Assembly (NCBI RefSeq): GCF_011516825.1
Contig: NZ_WOTA01000011.1
Span: 56,459-120,458, forward strand
Length of the DNA stretch: 64,000 nt
Source of the DNA: Acetobacter oeni
GTDB taxonomy: Bacteria; Pseudomonadota; Alphaproteobacteria; Acetobacterales; Acetobacteraceae
Reading direction: 5' to 3'
Position 1 is the stretch's first letter, and each line of letters begins with the position of its first letter. A program made the translations under genes and the position numbers. This document shows, piece after piece, positions 55,772 through 64,000 of this stretch. The notes below the pieces were generated by a model, which was given only the letters and a program-made list of their open reading frames with translations, did not search any database and was not told the DNA's origin.

Positions 55772-58700
55772 TGACCATGAAAACTACATCTGGATTCTCT
55801 TCCGTGTCCGAAAGTGGCGTCATTTTTACCGAAACGTGGAAACGTAATGCTGCAACGCTCGAGCAGGGACTTTACCGGCCTGAAGATGAGCATGATTCCT
55901 GTGGTGTCGGGCTGGTTGCGGCTCTCGACGGGAAAAAGCGTCGGGATGTCGTTGAGGCAGGTATTGAGGCTCTGAAGGCTATCTGGCATCGCGGTGCGGT
56001 TGATGCGGACGGTAAAACGGGTGATGGTGCTGGTATTCATGTTGAAATCCCTCAGGATTTCTTTGCGGACTCTATCCGCGTGGCCAGTGAGCCTCTTCCG
56101 GCCGGGACTGTTATCGCCATCGGGCAGGTTTTTCTTCCAAAGACGGATCTTGCTGCTCAGGAGCGATGCCGCCAGATTATCGAAACTGAGATACTTGCTT
56201 TTGGCTATGGAATTTATGGCTGGAGGCAGGTTCCGATCGACACATCCTGCATAGGTGAAAAAGCAAACGCTACGCGGCCGGAGATCGAACAGATTCTGAT
56301 CCGCAATAAATCCGGCCGGTCAGAGGCTGAGTTTGAGCGTGATCTTTACATCGTCCGGCGACGGATTGAGAAAGCCGCGATTGCCAATCAGGTTGATCTC
56401 TATATCTGCTCGCTCTCATGTCGTTCGGTTATCTACAAAGGTATGTTTCTGGCGGAACATCTGACAAATTTCTACCCGGATCTGCTGGACGAACGATTTG
56501 TCAGTCGTTTTGCGATTTATCACCAGCGCTACTCGACCAATACGTTCCCGACATGGAAGCTGGCTCAACCTTTCCGGCGTGTTGCACATAATGGCGAGAT
56601 CAATACGATTTCCGGCAACATAAACTGGATGCGCAGTCATGAAACCCGGCTCGCCGATCCGGAACTGGACCCGTATATGGGCGACATCAAGCCTGTCGTG
56701 CAGGTCGGTGGCTCGGATACGGCAACGCTCGATAACGTCTTCGAATTGCTGACCCATGCAGGGCGTGATGCGCCGGCCGTGAAGGCTCTTATGGTTCCGG
56801 CAAGTGTTGGTGCGCACTCATTCATGAAGGCTGAGCACAGGGATATGTATTCCTACTGCAATGCCGTCATGGAACCGTGGGACGGACCGGCTGCATTGTG
56901 CGCGACAGATGGTCGCTGGGTGATAGCTGGTCTCGACCGGTCAGGACTGCGGCCGTTGCGTTATATACAGACTTCTGATGACCTGCTGATCGTTGGCTCT
57001 GAGACGGGCATGGTCAAAGTACCTGAAGCCGGGGTTATCAGTCGTGGCCGCCTTGGGCCTGGCGAGACCATTGCGGTCGATCTTGATGAAGCAAAATTGT
57101 ACAGTAATGACGAACTGCTGGATCTGTTGTCCGGGCGCCAGAATTTTGGCGAATGGGTCAAAAAGATTCAGAAAATAGGCTCTGTCGTTCGTAACGATGT
57201 TGTTGAGCCTGTCATGTATTCGTCGGAGGAACTCCGTCGTCGTCAGCTTTCAGTTGGAACAACTCTGGAGGAACTTGAGCAGATTCTGCAGCCGATGGTA
57301 GCGAGCGCGGCTGAAGCGATCGGTTCAATGGGAGATGATACGCCACTGGCAGTTCTCTCTGAACGCTATCGTGGTCTGGCTCATTATTTTCGTCAGAGTT
57401 TCAGCCAGGTTACGAATCCGCCGATTGATTCGCTCCGTGAAACCCGGGTGATGAGTCTTGTCACGCGTTTGGGAAACCTGGGTAATATTCTGGCTCAGAG
57501 TGAGGATCAGTGTGATCTTCTGCAATTGCCGAGCCCGGTTCTGACGAGTGGTGAATTTGAAGCTCTGCGGAATTTCTGCGGTAGCGGGGCATGTACTATT
57601 GATACGACTTTCCGGGCGGCTGATGGCGAAAAAGGCCTGCGGGAAGCTATTACACGCATCAGAAGAGAGGCAGAAGAGCGTGTTCGTGAAGGGTGCGCAC
57701 ATGTCTTTCTGACTGACGAAAATCTGTCAGCCGAACATGCGGCGATCCCCACTATTCTTGCTACGGCCGCAGTGCATACGCATCTCGTCCGGAACTCACT
57801 GCGCACTTTCACATCTCTCAATGTTCGCTCGGCCGATGTGCTGGATGTCCATGCTGTCGCTGTAACCATCGGTGTCGGCGCCACAACGGTGAACGCGTAT
57901 CTTGCACAGGAAAGTATCGCTGATCGTTTGCGTCGCGGTCTGTTCGGCAATATCAGCCTGCGGCAAGCGGTTGAGCGCTATCGTAAGGCTGTCGATAAAG
58001 GCCTGCTCAAGATCATGTCCAAGATGGGGATCTCGATTGCAGCATCCTACCGTGGCGGTTGTAATTTTGAAGCACTTGGTTTGTCGCGCGCGCTCGTCGA
58101 AGAGTTTTTTCCGGGGATGCCATCGCGTATCTCCGGTATCGGGCTGGCCGGCATAGCACGGAATGTTCTCAGTTTTCATCAGCAGGCATGGGGAACTGCC
58201 ACAGCAGTTCTGCCGGTTGGTGGTCTTTATAAAATGCGTCGGAGCGGGGAAATACACGCGTTTGACGGAACATTGATCCATATGCTGCAAACTGCTGTCT
58301 CCAGCGACAGTTTTACAATATACAAACGCTATGCGGATGCAGTTCAGCGTCAGAAACCGGTCGCTCTGCGTGATCTGCTTGATTTCCGTGGTGGCCGGAC
58401 ACCGATCTCTGTTGAAGAAGTCGAAAGCATTACGCAGCTGCGTAAGCGTTTGAACGCGCCGGCGATTTCACTGGGTGCGCTTAGTCCGGAAGCGCACGAA
58501 ACGCTTTCAATCGCAATGAATCGTATCGGTGCCAAGTCGGATTCCGGTGAGGGTGGTGAAGATCCGGCAAGGGCAAAGCCGCGGCCAAATGGCGATAATG
58601 CTTCATCTGCAATCAAGCAGGTTGCATCAGGACGTTTTGGTGTTACGGCGCAGTATCTGAACGATTGCCGCGAGATTGAAATCAAGGTTGCGCAGGGAGC

Positions 58701-60333
58701 AAAACCGGGTGAGGGGGGGCAGCTTCCAGGTTTCAAAGTCTCTGAACTGATCGCGAAGCTTCGTCATGCAACGCCTGGTGTGACATTGATTTCGCCACCA
58801 CCTCATCATGATATTTATTCAATTGAGGATCTGGCACAGCTTATTTACGATCTTAAGCAAATCAATCCGGAAGCGCGCGTTACGGTCAAACTCGTTGCCC
58901 GCTCAGGCATAGGTACGATTGCGGCAGGAGTGGCGAAAGCAAAAGCTGATGCAATCCTGATTTCAGGTCACTCCGGTGGTACGGGTGCCAGCCCTCAGAG
59001 TTCGGTGAAGTATGCCGGACTGCCGTGGGAGCTTGGGCTTGCTGAAGCTCATCAGGTTCTGATGCTTAATCGCTTGCGCCATCGTGTTACATTGCGGACT
59101 GACGGCGGGATTAAAACTGGCAGGGATGTCGTGATTGCGGCTATGCTTGGTGCCGAGGAATTCGGGATTGGTACGGCCAGTCTGGTAGCCATGGGCTGCA
59201 TTATGGTCCGGCAGTGTCATTCCAATACATGTCCTGTTGGAGTGTGTTCGCAGGATCCGGCGATGCGGGCAAAATTTGAGGGAACCCCCGAAAAAGTTAT
59301 TAACCTGTTCTCGTTTATTGCTGAGGATGTAAGAAACATTCTTGCTTCTCTTGGCTTCAGGACACTGAATGAAGTTATTGGTCGTACAGATCTGCTTTAT
59401 CAGGTCTCACGCGGGGCTGATTATCTTGACGATCTTGATCTGAATCCATTGCTTGTGCAGGCTGATCCGGGACCTCATGCTCGGTATTGTACGCTTGATG
59501 GCCGCAATGAGGTTCCTGATACACTTGATGCGCAGATGATTGCCGACGCTCGTCCGCTCTTCGATCACGGAGAGAAAATGCAGCTGCAATATAACGTGCA
59601 GAATACGATGCGTGCAATCGGTACAAGGATTTCGTCGCTGATTGTACGTCAGTTCGGCATGCAGACGCTGGCTCCGGGGCATCTTACCGTGCGTCTGCGT
59701 GGTTCTGCCGGGCAGTCACTGGGAGCATTTGCTGTTCAGGGATTAAAGATTGAAGTTTTGGGAGATTCTAACGACTACGTCGGAAAAGGCCTTTCCGGTG
59801 CAACGATTGTTGTACGTCAGCCTGCTTCCAGTTCATTGGCTTCGAATAAAAATGCAATCATAGGCAATACAGTTCTCTACGGTGCGACGGCCGGGTCACT
59901 CTACGCTGCCGGTCTTGCCGGTGAGCGCTTTGCTGTCAGAAATTCCGGAGCTACAGCTGTCGTCGAAGGCTGTGGTTCGAATGCCTGTGAATATATGACT
60001 GGTGGAACAGTCGTTATTCTTGGAGATTCAGGCGATAATTTCGGAGCAGGTTTCACAGGAGGAATGGCTTTCGTTTATGATGCTGATGGTTCCTTCGAAC
60101 AAAAAGTTAATCCTGATAACGTGCTCTGGGTTCGTGTGACCGATACTGAATGGCAGGAAAAACTGCGAGGGCTGGTCGAGCAGCATGCGATGGAAACGCA
60201 CTCTCGTTTTGCTGCCATGTTGCTGCACAAATGGGAGGAGGTTCTGCCGTATTTCTGGCACATCGTACCGAAAGATTATGCACGCATTATTGGTTTTTCT
60301 GTTCCGGAAACAAATATGGCTGGCCGGGCCTGA
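55771..60333 (+). CDS. gltB: Glutamate synthase large subunit
   Basis: GltB (1520 aa) makes two glutamates from glutamine and 2-oxoglutarate, the GS-GOGAT route of ammonia assimilation. It has the class II amidotransferase nucleophile Cys44 in EHDSCGVGL, so a 43-residue propeptide is removed, then the central and FMN-binding synthase domains (SGHSGGTGASPQSS), 3Fe-4S cysteines (CIMVRQCHSNTCPVGVCSQ) and the C-terminal beta-helix domain. The length is usual. A start at 55777 is also possible. The sequence before 55771 belongs to gltD. Confidence 0.97.
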   Translation: MTMKTTSGFSSVSESGVIFTETWKRNAATLEQGLYRPEDEHDSCGVGLVAALDGKKRRDVVEAGIEALKAIWHRGAVDADGKTGDGAGIHVEIPQDFFADSIRVASEPLPAGTVIAIGQVFLPKTDLAAQERCRQIIETEILAFGYGIYGWRQVPIDTSCIGEKANATRPEIEQILIRNKSGRSEAEFERDLYIVRRRIEKAAIANQVDLYICSLSCRSVIYKGMFLAEHLTNFYPDLLDERFVSRFAIYHQRYSTNTFPTWKLAQPFRRVAHNGEINTISGNINWMRSHETRLADPELDPYMGDIKPVVQVGGSDTATLDNVFELLTHAGRDAPAVKALMVPASVGAHSFMKAEHRDMYSYCNAVMEPWDGPAALCATDGRWVIAGLDRSGLRPLRYIQTSDDLLIVGSETGMVKVPEAGVISRGRLGPGETIAVDLDEAKLYSNDELLDLLSGRQNFGEWVKKIQKIGSVVRNDVVEPVMYSSEELRRRQLSVGTTLEELEQILQPMVASAAEAIGSMGDDTPLAVLSERYRGLAHYFRQSFSQVTNPPIDSLRETRVMSLVTRLGNLGNILAQSEDQCDLLQLPSPVLTSGEFEALRNFCGSGACTIDTTFRAADGEKGLREAITRIRREAEERVREGCAHVFLTDENLSAEHAAIPTILATAAVHTHLVRNSLRTFTSLNVRSADVLDVHAVAVTIGVGATTVNAYLAQESIADRLRRGLFGNISLRQAVERYRKAVDKGLLKIMSKMGISIAASYRGGCNFEALGLSRALVEEFFPGMPSRISGIGLAGIARNVLSFHQQAWGTATAVLPVGGLYKMRRSGEIHAFDGTLIHMLQTAVSSDSFTIYKRYADAVQRQKPVALRDLLDFRGGRTPISVEEVESITQLRKRLNAPAISLGALSPEAHETLSIAMNRIGAKSDSGEGGEDPARAKPRPNGDNASSAIKQVASGRFGVTAQYLNDCREIEIKVAQGAKPGEGGQLPGFKVSELIAKLRHATPGVTLISPPPHHDIYSIEDLAQLIYDLKQINPEARVTVKLVARSGIGTIAAGVAKAKADAILISGHSGGTGASPQSSVKYAGLPWELGLAEAHQVLMLNRLRHRVTLRTDGGIKTGRDVVIAAMLGAEEFGIGTASLVAMGCIMVRQCHSNTCPVGVCSQDPAMRAKFEGTPEKVINLFSFIAEDVRNILASLGFRTLNEVIGRTDLLYQVSRGADYLDDLDLNPLLVQADPGPHARYCTLDGRNEVPDTLDAQMIADARPLFDHGEKMQLQYNVQNTMRAIGTRISSLIVRQFGMQTLAPGHLTVRLRGSAGQSLGAFAVQGLKIEVLGDSNDYVGKGLSGATIVVRQPASSSLASNKNAIIGNTVLYGATAGSLYAAGLAGERFAVRNSGATAVVEGCGSNACEYMTGGTVVILGDSGDNFGAGFTGGMAFVYDADGSFEQKVNPDNVLWVRVTDTEWQEKLRGLVEQHAMETHSRFAAMLLHKWEEVLPYFWHIVPKDYARIIGFSVPETNMAGRA

Positions 60334-60488
60334 AAGAGATGTTATTTCTTTGTGACGGCAGCGTGAATAAAGGACGTTTAGATTCTATGTGAGGGTTGTA
60401 CCATTGGTTGGTATATCGGCGCAGTGTGTTGGTCCTGTACTGTTGGGTGATGTGTTAAGCTTTCTCTCTGTTTTTCGGGTGAAAACGG

Positions 60489-60584
60489 ATGCGATGCTAC
60501 GGTCTGAGAGATAATCAGCGGGAGCGAATAAAAGATATTCTTTCGATGCGTCGTGATGCCCATGTAAGGAATGACTACCGATAA
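60489..60584 (+). pseudogene. Decayed N-terminal fragment of an IS5-family transposase
   Basis: The frame from the ATG at 60489 reads MRCYGLRDNQRERIKDILS, like the YGLRDDQWERIKDLLPG start of IS427-group IS5 transposases, and continues RRDAHVRNDYR to a stop at 60582-60584. The catalytic core is missing, so it is a remnant. The match is by recall of the family pattern. Confidence 0.5.
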
Positions 60585-60589
60585 GATGC

Positions 60590-60851
60590 TGTCGGTCTGG
60601 ACGTATTCAGAATTCAGCGTCTCGGACAAAGCGTGAAAAAGCCTTGGCTGAACACCAGCACATCACCACACCGCCGAAAACGGGCGTGGATCGCAGATCA
60701 TTGTCGAATACCTCCGGCAGATCACGCCAGCACGCCCCATGACTGAACATTCACAAACAACCGGTTGACGGGCCCGCTCCGCTAGGCTTTCGATTGGAGC
60801 CCGAGAAAAGAAATTTTCGATGCGGCTCCATTGTTCGTCTGTAAGTGGCCA
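60590..60851 (-). pseudogene. Second decayed IS5-family transposase fragment, opposite strand
   Basis: Reading leftwards from 60851, the minus strand gives WPLTDEQWSRIENFF, then in another frame ACWRDLPEVFDNDLRS, then LSETLNSEYVQTDSIL. These match in order the LTDEQWSRIEPFLP, HWRDLPEVFGD and DSEYVMIDSTIV parts of IS5-family transposases. Two or more frameshifts and a stop break the gene. It points towards the plus-strand fragment and abuts it. Confidence 0.5.
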
Positions 60852-61194
60852 TCAGCTCAAAGTTCGCCTTCCAAAGCCAATCTTGGATCAGAAATTCAAA
60901 TCCAAAAAATTTCTGAATCAGGCAGATATCAAGGGCACGAAAATTTATCAGGCTGCGAAATGTACCGATGCAAAGTTAGGACAATTGATTTAACCACAGT
61001 GATATACTTAAAATAATTAGGAATATTATGCCATTCAAGGCCAAGCAATGATAACATATTTCTGCGGCCTGGTTGATGCTTGCATAATTTAATCAAATCA
61101 ACCTAAGGTGAACTAAAAGTAAAATGTTTAGAAAAAATATAATTACATACTGAATCAATTAAAATTAAGCTGCGAAAAGCAGGGTTTCAGTAGT
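60852..61194. other. AT-rich gene-free stretch
   Basis: This 343-base stretch is clearly AT-rich and holds only short unsupported frames. It lies between the IS5 remnants and the YidB-like gene. I see no RNA gene, repeat array or terminal inverted repeat that I can define. Confidence 0.5.
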
Positions 61195-61566
61195 TTATTT
61201 CCCCCCTCTTATGGCGTTTTTATATACAAGACTAGGTAAAATGTCAGCAAGACCTTTCACCGTTGCTGCACGAGAAAGCCCTGTTTCAGATGCAAATTGT
61301 TGAATCTGTTCTTCAGATATCAACGCCGTAATTAATGTGTCTTCAAAGGATTTCTGACTTGGTCCCTTCCGCCAGAATTCCAGAAGCCCATCCAAACCAG
61401 CGTTTTTTGCCCGGGCCCGAACAAGAGGAATTCCGGGACTGCCTTCTTTGCCGAGGTATTCAATTACGGCGCTTGAGAGGCCTGAATGATCGCCATGTGC
61501 CCGTGTTAGCTTATCGGCGATTGTGTTAAGCGCTCCGCCAAAATTATCGCGAATTTTATCCGTCAT
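61195..61566 (-). CDS. YidB-like (DUF937) protein
   Basis: A 123-aa protein with the YidB/DUF937 pattern: an N-terminal helix, GLDGLLEFWRKGPSQKSFED (like GLGDVVQSWVGTG), and EEQIQQFASETGLSRAATVKGLADILPSLV (like the LAAQTGLSPQ...LSQLLP motif). The family's function is not known. The ATG has TAAAGGAG upstream on the minus strand. It lies alone between IS remnants and tRNA-Asn. Confidence 0.75.
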   Translation of the reverse strand: MTDKIRDNFGGALNTIADKLTRAHGDHSGLSSAVIEYLGKEGSPGIPLVRARAKNAGLDGLLEFWRKGPSQKSFEDTLITALISEEQIQQFASETGLSRAATVKGLADILPSLVYKNAIRGGK

Positions 61567-61790
61567 TGGAAACTCCTTTAGCTACAGCGGCTAGGAAAGT
61601 TGCGCTAACTGACGCTAAACGCGATTTCGCCGGGGGAGTTTCATGATAAGCGTATGTCTTGGCAAATCTGTTTAAATTATTGATTTATTTAAATATTTTT
61701 GCGGGAATTATAATAAACCTGCAAAGTAAGGCGAAAAAATTCACATTTACTTGCGATTTATTAATGCTTACCCTTACCCGCAAGGAAAGC

Positions 61791-61866
61791 TGGCTCCCGA
61801 AGTAGGACTCGAACCTACGACCCAGCGATTAACAGTCGCTTGCTCTACCAACTGAGCTATTCGGGA
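61791..61866 (-). tRNA. tRNA-Asn (anticodon GUU)
   Basis: The minus strand folds into a 76-base tRNA: acceptor TCCCGAA/TTCGGGA, D-arm AGCTCAGTTGGTAGAGC, anticodon stem AGCGA/TCGCT with loop CTGTTAA (anticodon GTT), T-arm GTAGG-TTCGAGT-CCTAC, discriminator G and encoded CCA. It sits in an accessory region with IS remnants on one side and a disrupted gene on the other. Confidence 0.96.
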
Positions 61867-61991
61867 CCAGCGGCGTCTCTATACGAAAGCCGTCTCTGAC
61901 AGTAAAGCCCTTTTCGCAAATTTTTTATGGCTCTGGTTTTGACATCCGACGGCCCGCCGGGCAGCAAGAGACGACGGGGCGGAAGGGATCA

Positions 61992-63029
61992 ATGAGCGCA
62001 CAGTCTGACATGAACGTGAATAAAAGGCGCAGGCGTTTTCTCGCAGTGGCTGGTGCTGGCCTTAGTTTCGTCACTGCGGGAGAAATCTGGCATCTTTACA
62101 GACCAAAGCATCAGCGTAATGAGCCGGATGGACATTATCGAAGCTTGACTCTGGCATGGCCGGCGCCGGAGACAGACCTGGTGCTGATTGTAGCCCGGGA
62201 GCGAGGGTTCTTCGCGAATTATAGTCTTGATGTGGCGACAAAGCCGGTCACCACGGGCAATCAGGCTATTCTCTCTCTTGGAACAGAGTCTGTCGTGGGG
62301 GCGGCTGCTCCGGCACTGTCCTGGCTTCCGTTACTTTACGCGGGGCGGGCGGCCAGGCTTATTTCCGGATTATCTGCCGGCACATATCGTCTTCTCGTGC
62401 AATCTCACCCAGGCATTCCAAGGCTGGAAAATCTGGTGGGGAAAACCATTGCTGTTGTGGACGAGGATGGTGCTGATCGGCGTTTTTTCTCTGTTTTGTT
62501 GCGTCGTAAGGGTATTAATCCGAAAGATATAAACTGGAAATCTGTACCATCAGATCAGGTCGCAGACCAGGTTACTGCAGGTGAACTGGACGGGGTTGTT
62601 GCCCATGACTTTCTAGCATGGCAGCTACTCTCGGACAGTAATGGTGGTCTGACTGAACTCGCGGGCTCAACGACCGGACATTATTCGGAGAGGATCAATC
62701 GGGTTCTCGGGTTGTCGGATAGTTTTCTTATGGACGACCCGAAAGGTGGAGTAGCTCTTGCTCTGGCTTTTCGTGATGCCGGGCGCTGGATTGAAAGTCA
62801 CAGGGACGAATCTGCAACGCTGTTAGCGTCGCATCTTCCGCAGATGGATGAAGAGTCTGTTACAAGTATGTTATCCCATGAACCGAAGCCGATGCATTTG
62901 ATCGGCCATTGGTTACGGGATCAGCTTGCTCAGTATGCCGATGAGCTTAAACTTATCGATTTGCTTCCTGATTCGCTAAATTCTGCACAGTTCGCCCGGT
63001 CAGTTTATCGGGATTTACTTCATTCCTGA
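61992..63029 (+). CDS. Orphan ABC-type solute-binding protein (NMT1/SsuA-like), Tat signal
   Basis: A 345-aa periplasmic binding protein of the NMT1/SsuA/TauA superfamily, which bind pyrimidine precursors, sulfonates or nitrate-like ligands. The N-terminus KRRRRFLAVAGAGLSFVTAG is a probable twin-arginine signal. Family parts are LTLAWPAPETDLVLIVARERGFFANYSLDV, VVGAAAPALSWLPLLYAGR, GKTIAVVDEDGADRRFFSVLLRRKGI and VTAGELDGVVAHDFLAWQLL. No permease or ATPase is adjacent on either side, so it must work with a transporter elsewhere or has another role. It is convergent with the disrupted DUF2075 gene. Confidence 0.8.
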   Translation: MSAQSDMNVNKRRRRFLAVAGAGLSFVTAGEIWHLYRPKHQRNEPDGHYRSLTLAWPAPETDLVLIVARERGFFANYSLDVATKPVTTGNQAILSLGTESVVGAAAPALSWLPLLYAGRAARLISGLSAGTYRLLVQSHPGIPRLENLVGKTIAVVDEDGADRRFFSVLLRRKGINPKDINWKSVPSDQVADQVTAGELDGVVAHDFLAWQLLSDSNGGLTELAGSTTGHYSERINRVLGLSDSFLMDDPKGGVALALAFRDAGRWIESHRDESATLLASHLPQMDEESVTSMLSHEPKPMHLIGHWLRDQLAQYADELKLIDLLPDSLNSAQFARSVYRDLLHS

Positions 63030-63047
63030 TGTCATTGTATAAATTAT

Positions 63048-63915
63048 TTAATTTCGTAAATGATTTAATTCATGAAGTCTGGCTCTTAGAGAAGGATTGG
63101 CCGCATAAAGAAAAAGTCCTTCTATGCTGCGTGTCAGCAGGACAAATATTGCATTAAACATCACATGTATTTTTGCTGCTTCAGAATTTTTTATATGATT
63201 CCGCCCTGAGAAAGCGGCTCCGTCTTCATATTTTGATGGATCCAGTATGATCTGGTCATTTTTCTCATCATAACCAACTGATGGCCCCAGAATGACGCCG
63301 GCATAATTCAGATCGAAACCCTGGACAGTGTAAACGGACCCGACTTCATTGACAGAATCTTCCCGCTCGGCCCAGGGGAGCGGATGGCCTGGCTGATTAC
63401 GATCCCATCGCAGGCGAAACTGCCCGGCTTTAACAAAGTGATCCTCTCCATTCAGTGTATAAGGATAATCATATGTGGACAAAATTCTGCACAGACCATG
63501 TTGAGTGTTTTTCCTTAAAATCTCATGGTACATTTTTTCTGCATCATCATAGATACGGAAATCAAATTTTTGGATGGCAGGGAGCGTCGTAAGCTTTCCG
63601 TTACAAAAATTTCGGATCCATGTGATGACATCAGAATTGGCATGAATGCGAAACTGATCTGTTAACCTGACAACCGTAGTGGTTGCCGGGGCGAGAATTT
63701 CTTGCAACTTCTCCTGATCCCAGTAACCTTTGAATTTCAAGGTCTGTCTTGGATCAAAAACAAGTATAACAATTCGTGCCAGCTTTATAATTTCTTGCAG
63801 CTGATTATCTTGTCGGAATCTGTTGTATGGGTCACTTCGTGTCAAAAGAAGATGTGCCTCATCAATAAAAACAATATCTGTATGCCTGTGTGTCTGACCG
63901 AAAATGAGTTGAGTG
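63048..63915 (-). pseudogene. DUF2075 ATPase/helicase gene cut at its 5' end by an insertion
   Basis: The C-terminal part of a DUF2075 (superfamily I helicase-like) protein: Walker B VFIDEAHLLLTRSDPYNRF, ILVFDPRQTLKF, LTDQFRIHA, then SVYTVQGFDLNYAGVILGP and FVLLTRSIEGLFLYA. The frame can be read back past 63845 (ITQLIFGQTHRHTDIVFIDEAH), but meets a stop at 63929-63927 where sequence typical of an IS5-family leader begins. Walker A and the N-terminal half are absent. The gene was therefore cut by the insertion at its right side; the exact border (about 63905-63926) is not resolved. An ATG at 63845 could still start a truncated product. Confidence 0.7.
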
Positions 63916-64000
63916 ATTTCAGCGGGTTATGATTCATGGGTTTGCGATAACCTGATGAGATCAAGATGGCCTGGACTGAAATCACCCGAGCGCAGTATCA
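63905..64000 (+). mobile_element. Left end of an IS5-family insertion sequence (cut by window edge)
   Basis: The sequence from about 63905 runs rightwards to a transposase start at 63966 and off the window. It begins within the reading frame of the DUF2075 gene on the other strand. The exact terminal repeat and the target duplication cannot be set because the other end is outside the window. Confidence 0.6.
63966..64000 (+). CDS. IS5-family transposase, first 11 codons (cut by window edge)
   Basis: The ATG at 63966 opens MAWTEITRAQY, which matches the start of a common IS5-family transposase (M-W-T-E-I-T-R pattern). Only 35 bases are visible, so the call rests on this short match and on its position at the break of the DUF2075 gene. 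Confidence 0.55.
   Translation, partial: MAWTEITRAQY

Noticed and set aside
60378..60629. An 83-codon minus-strand frame as a small gene
   Set aside because: Its first part (SETLNSEYVQTDSIL) matches the IS5-type remnant, so it is a piece of decayed transposase and not a gene.
1..64000. CRISPR array, prophage or rRNA operon
   Set aside because: I saw no regularly spaced repeats, no phage structural genes (the holin-like protein at 13913 is of the YqjE type) and no rRNA sequence.

Overview
The window reads as a chromosomal segment of an acetic acid bacterium (Alphaproteobacteria, Acetobacteraceae). The grounds are a complete hopanoid gene run (hpnA to hpnG with squalene-hopene cyclase), an acetate kinase / phosphoketolase pair, an rnd-kpsF-lptCAB-rpoN-hpf run, an Hsp20-DUF1150 pair and an NDUFA9-like gene next to gltDB. 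The genus cannot be fixed from the sequence alone. Most genes are tightly packed, often with ATGA/GTGA/TGATG overlaps.

Layout. 1-2.1 kb (minus): a membrane-anchored ClpB-type AAA+ ATPase between two membrane proteins of unknown role. 2.3-8.4 kb (plus): the translation/transcription operon rimP-nusA-ylxR/L7Ae-infB-rbfA. 8.6-10.6 kb: tRNA-Leu(UAA), a YgjP-type metalloprotease, a YcgN-type Cys-cluster protein and a lipoprotein. 10.6-13.4 kb (minus): a polyamine/iron-type ABC set whose permease is half length and whose ATPase has lost nearly all catalytic motifs while its frame is intact. 13.5-14.4 kb: a YqjD/YqjE-like envelope pair with a terminator. 14.5-20.2 kb: a MarR-controlled AaeB-type efflux operon (FUSC, DUF1656, HlyD, outer-membrane factor). 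20.3-22.7 kb: a small membrane protein, a 2OG-Fe(II) oxygenase and a GT87-type membrane glycosyltransferase.

22.8-32.4 kb: hopanoid region. An hpnL-type membrane protein is divergent from hpnA-hpnB-hpnC-hpnD-hpnE-shc-hpnG: squalene is made by HpnC/D/E, cyclised by Shc, and the side chain is processed by HpnG/HpnA/HpnB. hpnH, which supplies the HpnG substrate, is not in the window. 32.7-35.2 kb: a large protein with two GT2 domains behind two copies of an N-terminal module, more AT-rich than the hopanoid genes. 35.4-39.0 kb: ackA-xfp (acetyl-phosphate branch). 39.4-40.9 kb: class II fumarase. 41-42.4 kb: a decayed IS481-type transposase end and gene-poor sequence. 42.4-43.3 kb: hsp20-DUF1150. 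43.4-50.0 kb (minus): rnd, kpsF, lptC, lptA, lptB, rpoN, hpf, linking LPS sugar synthesis and export to sigma-54 and ribosome hibernation. 50.0-60.3 kb: tRNA-Leu(CAG), pepN, an NDUFA9-like gene and gltD-gltB.

60.3-64 kb is accessory sequence: two decayed IS5-family fragments, an AT-rich stretch, a YidB-like gene, tRNA-Asn, an orphan Tat-type solute-binding protein, and a DUF2075 ATPase/helicase gene cut at its 5' end by an IS5-family element that runs off the window. The least conventional items are the degenerate ABC set (10.6-13.4 kb), the membrane AAA+ cluster (1-2.1 kb) and a perfect hairpin with a GGAGG loop upstream of rimP (2185-2207).
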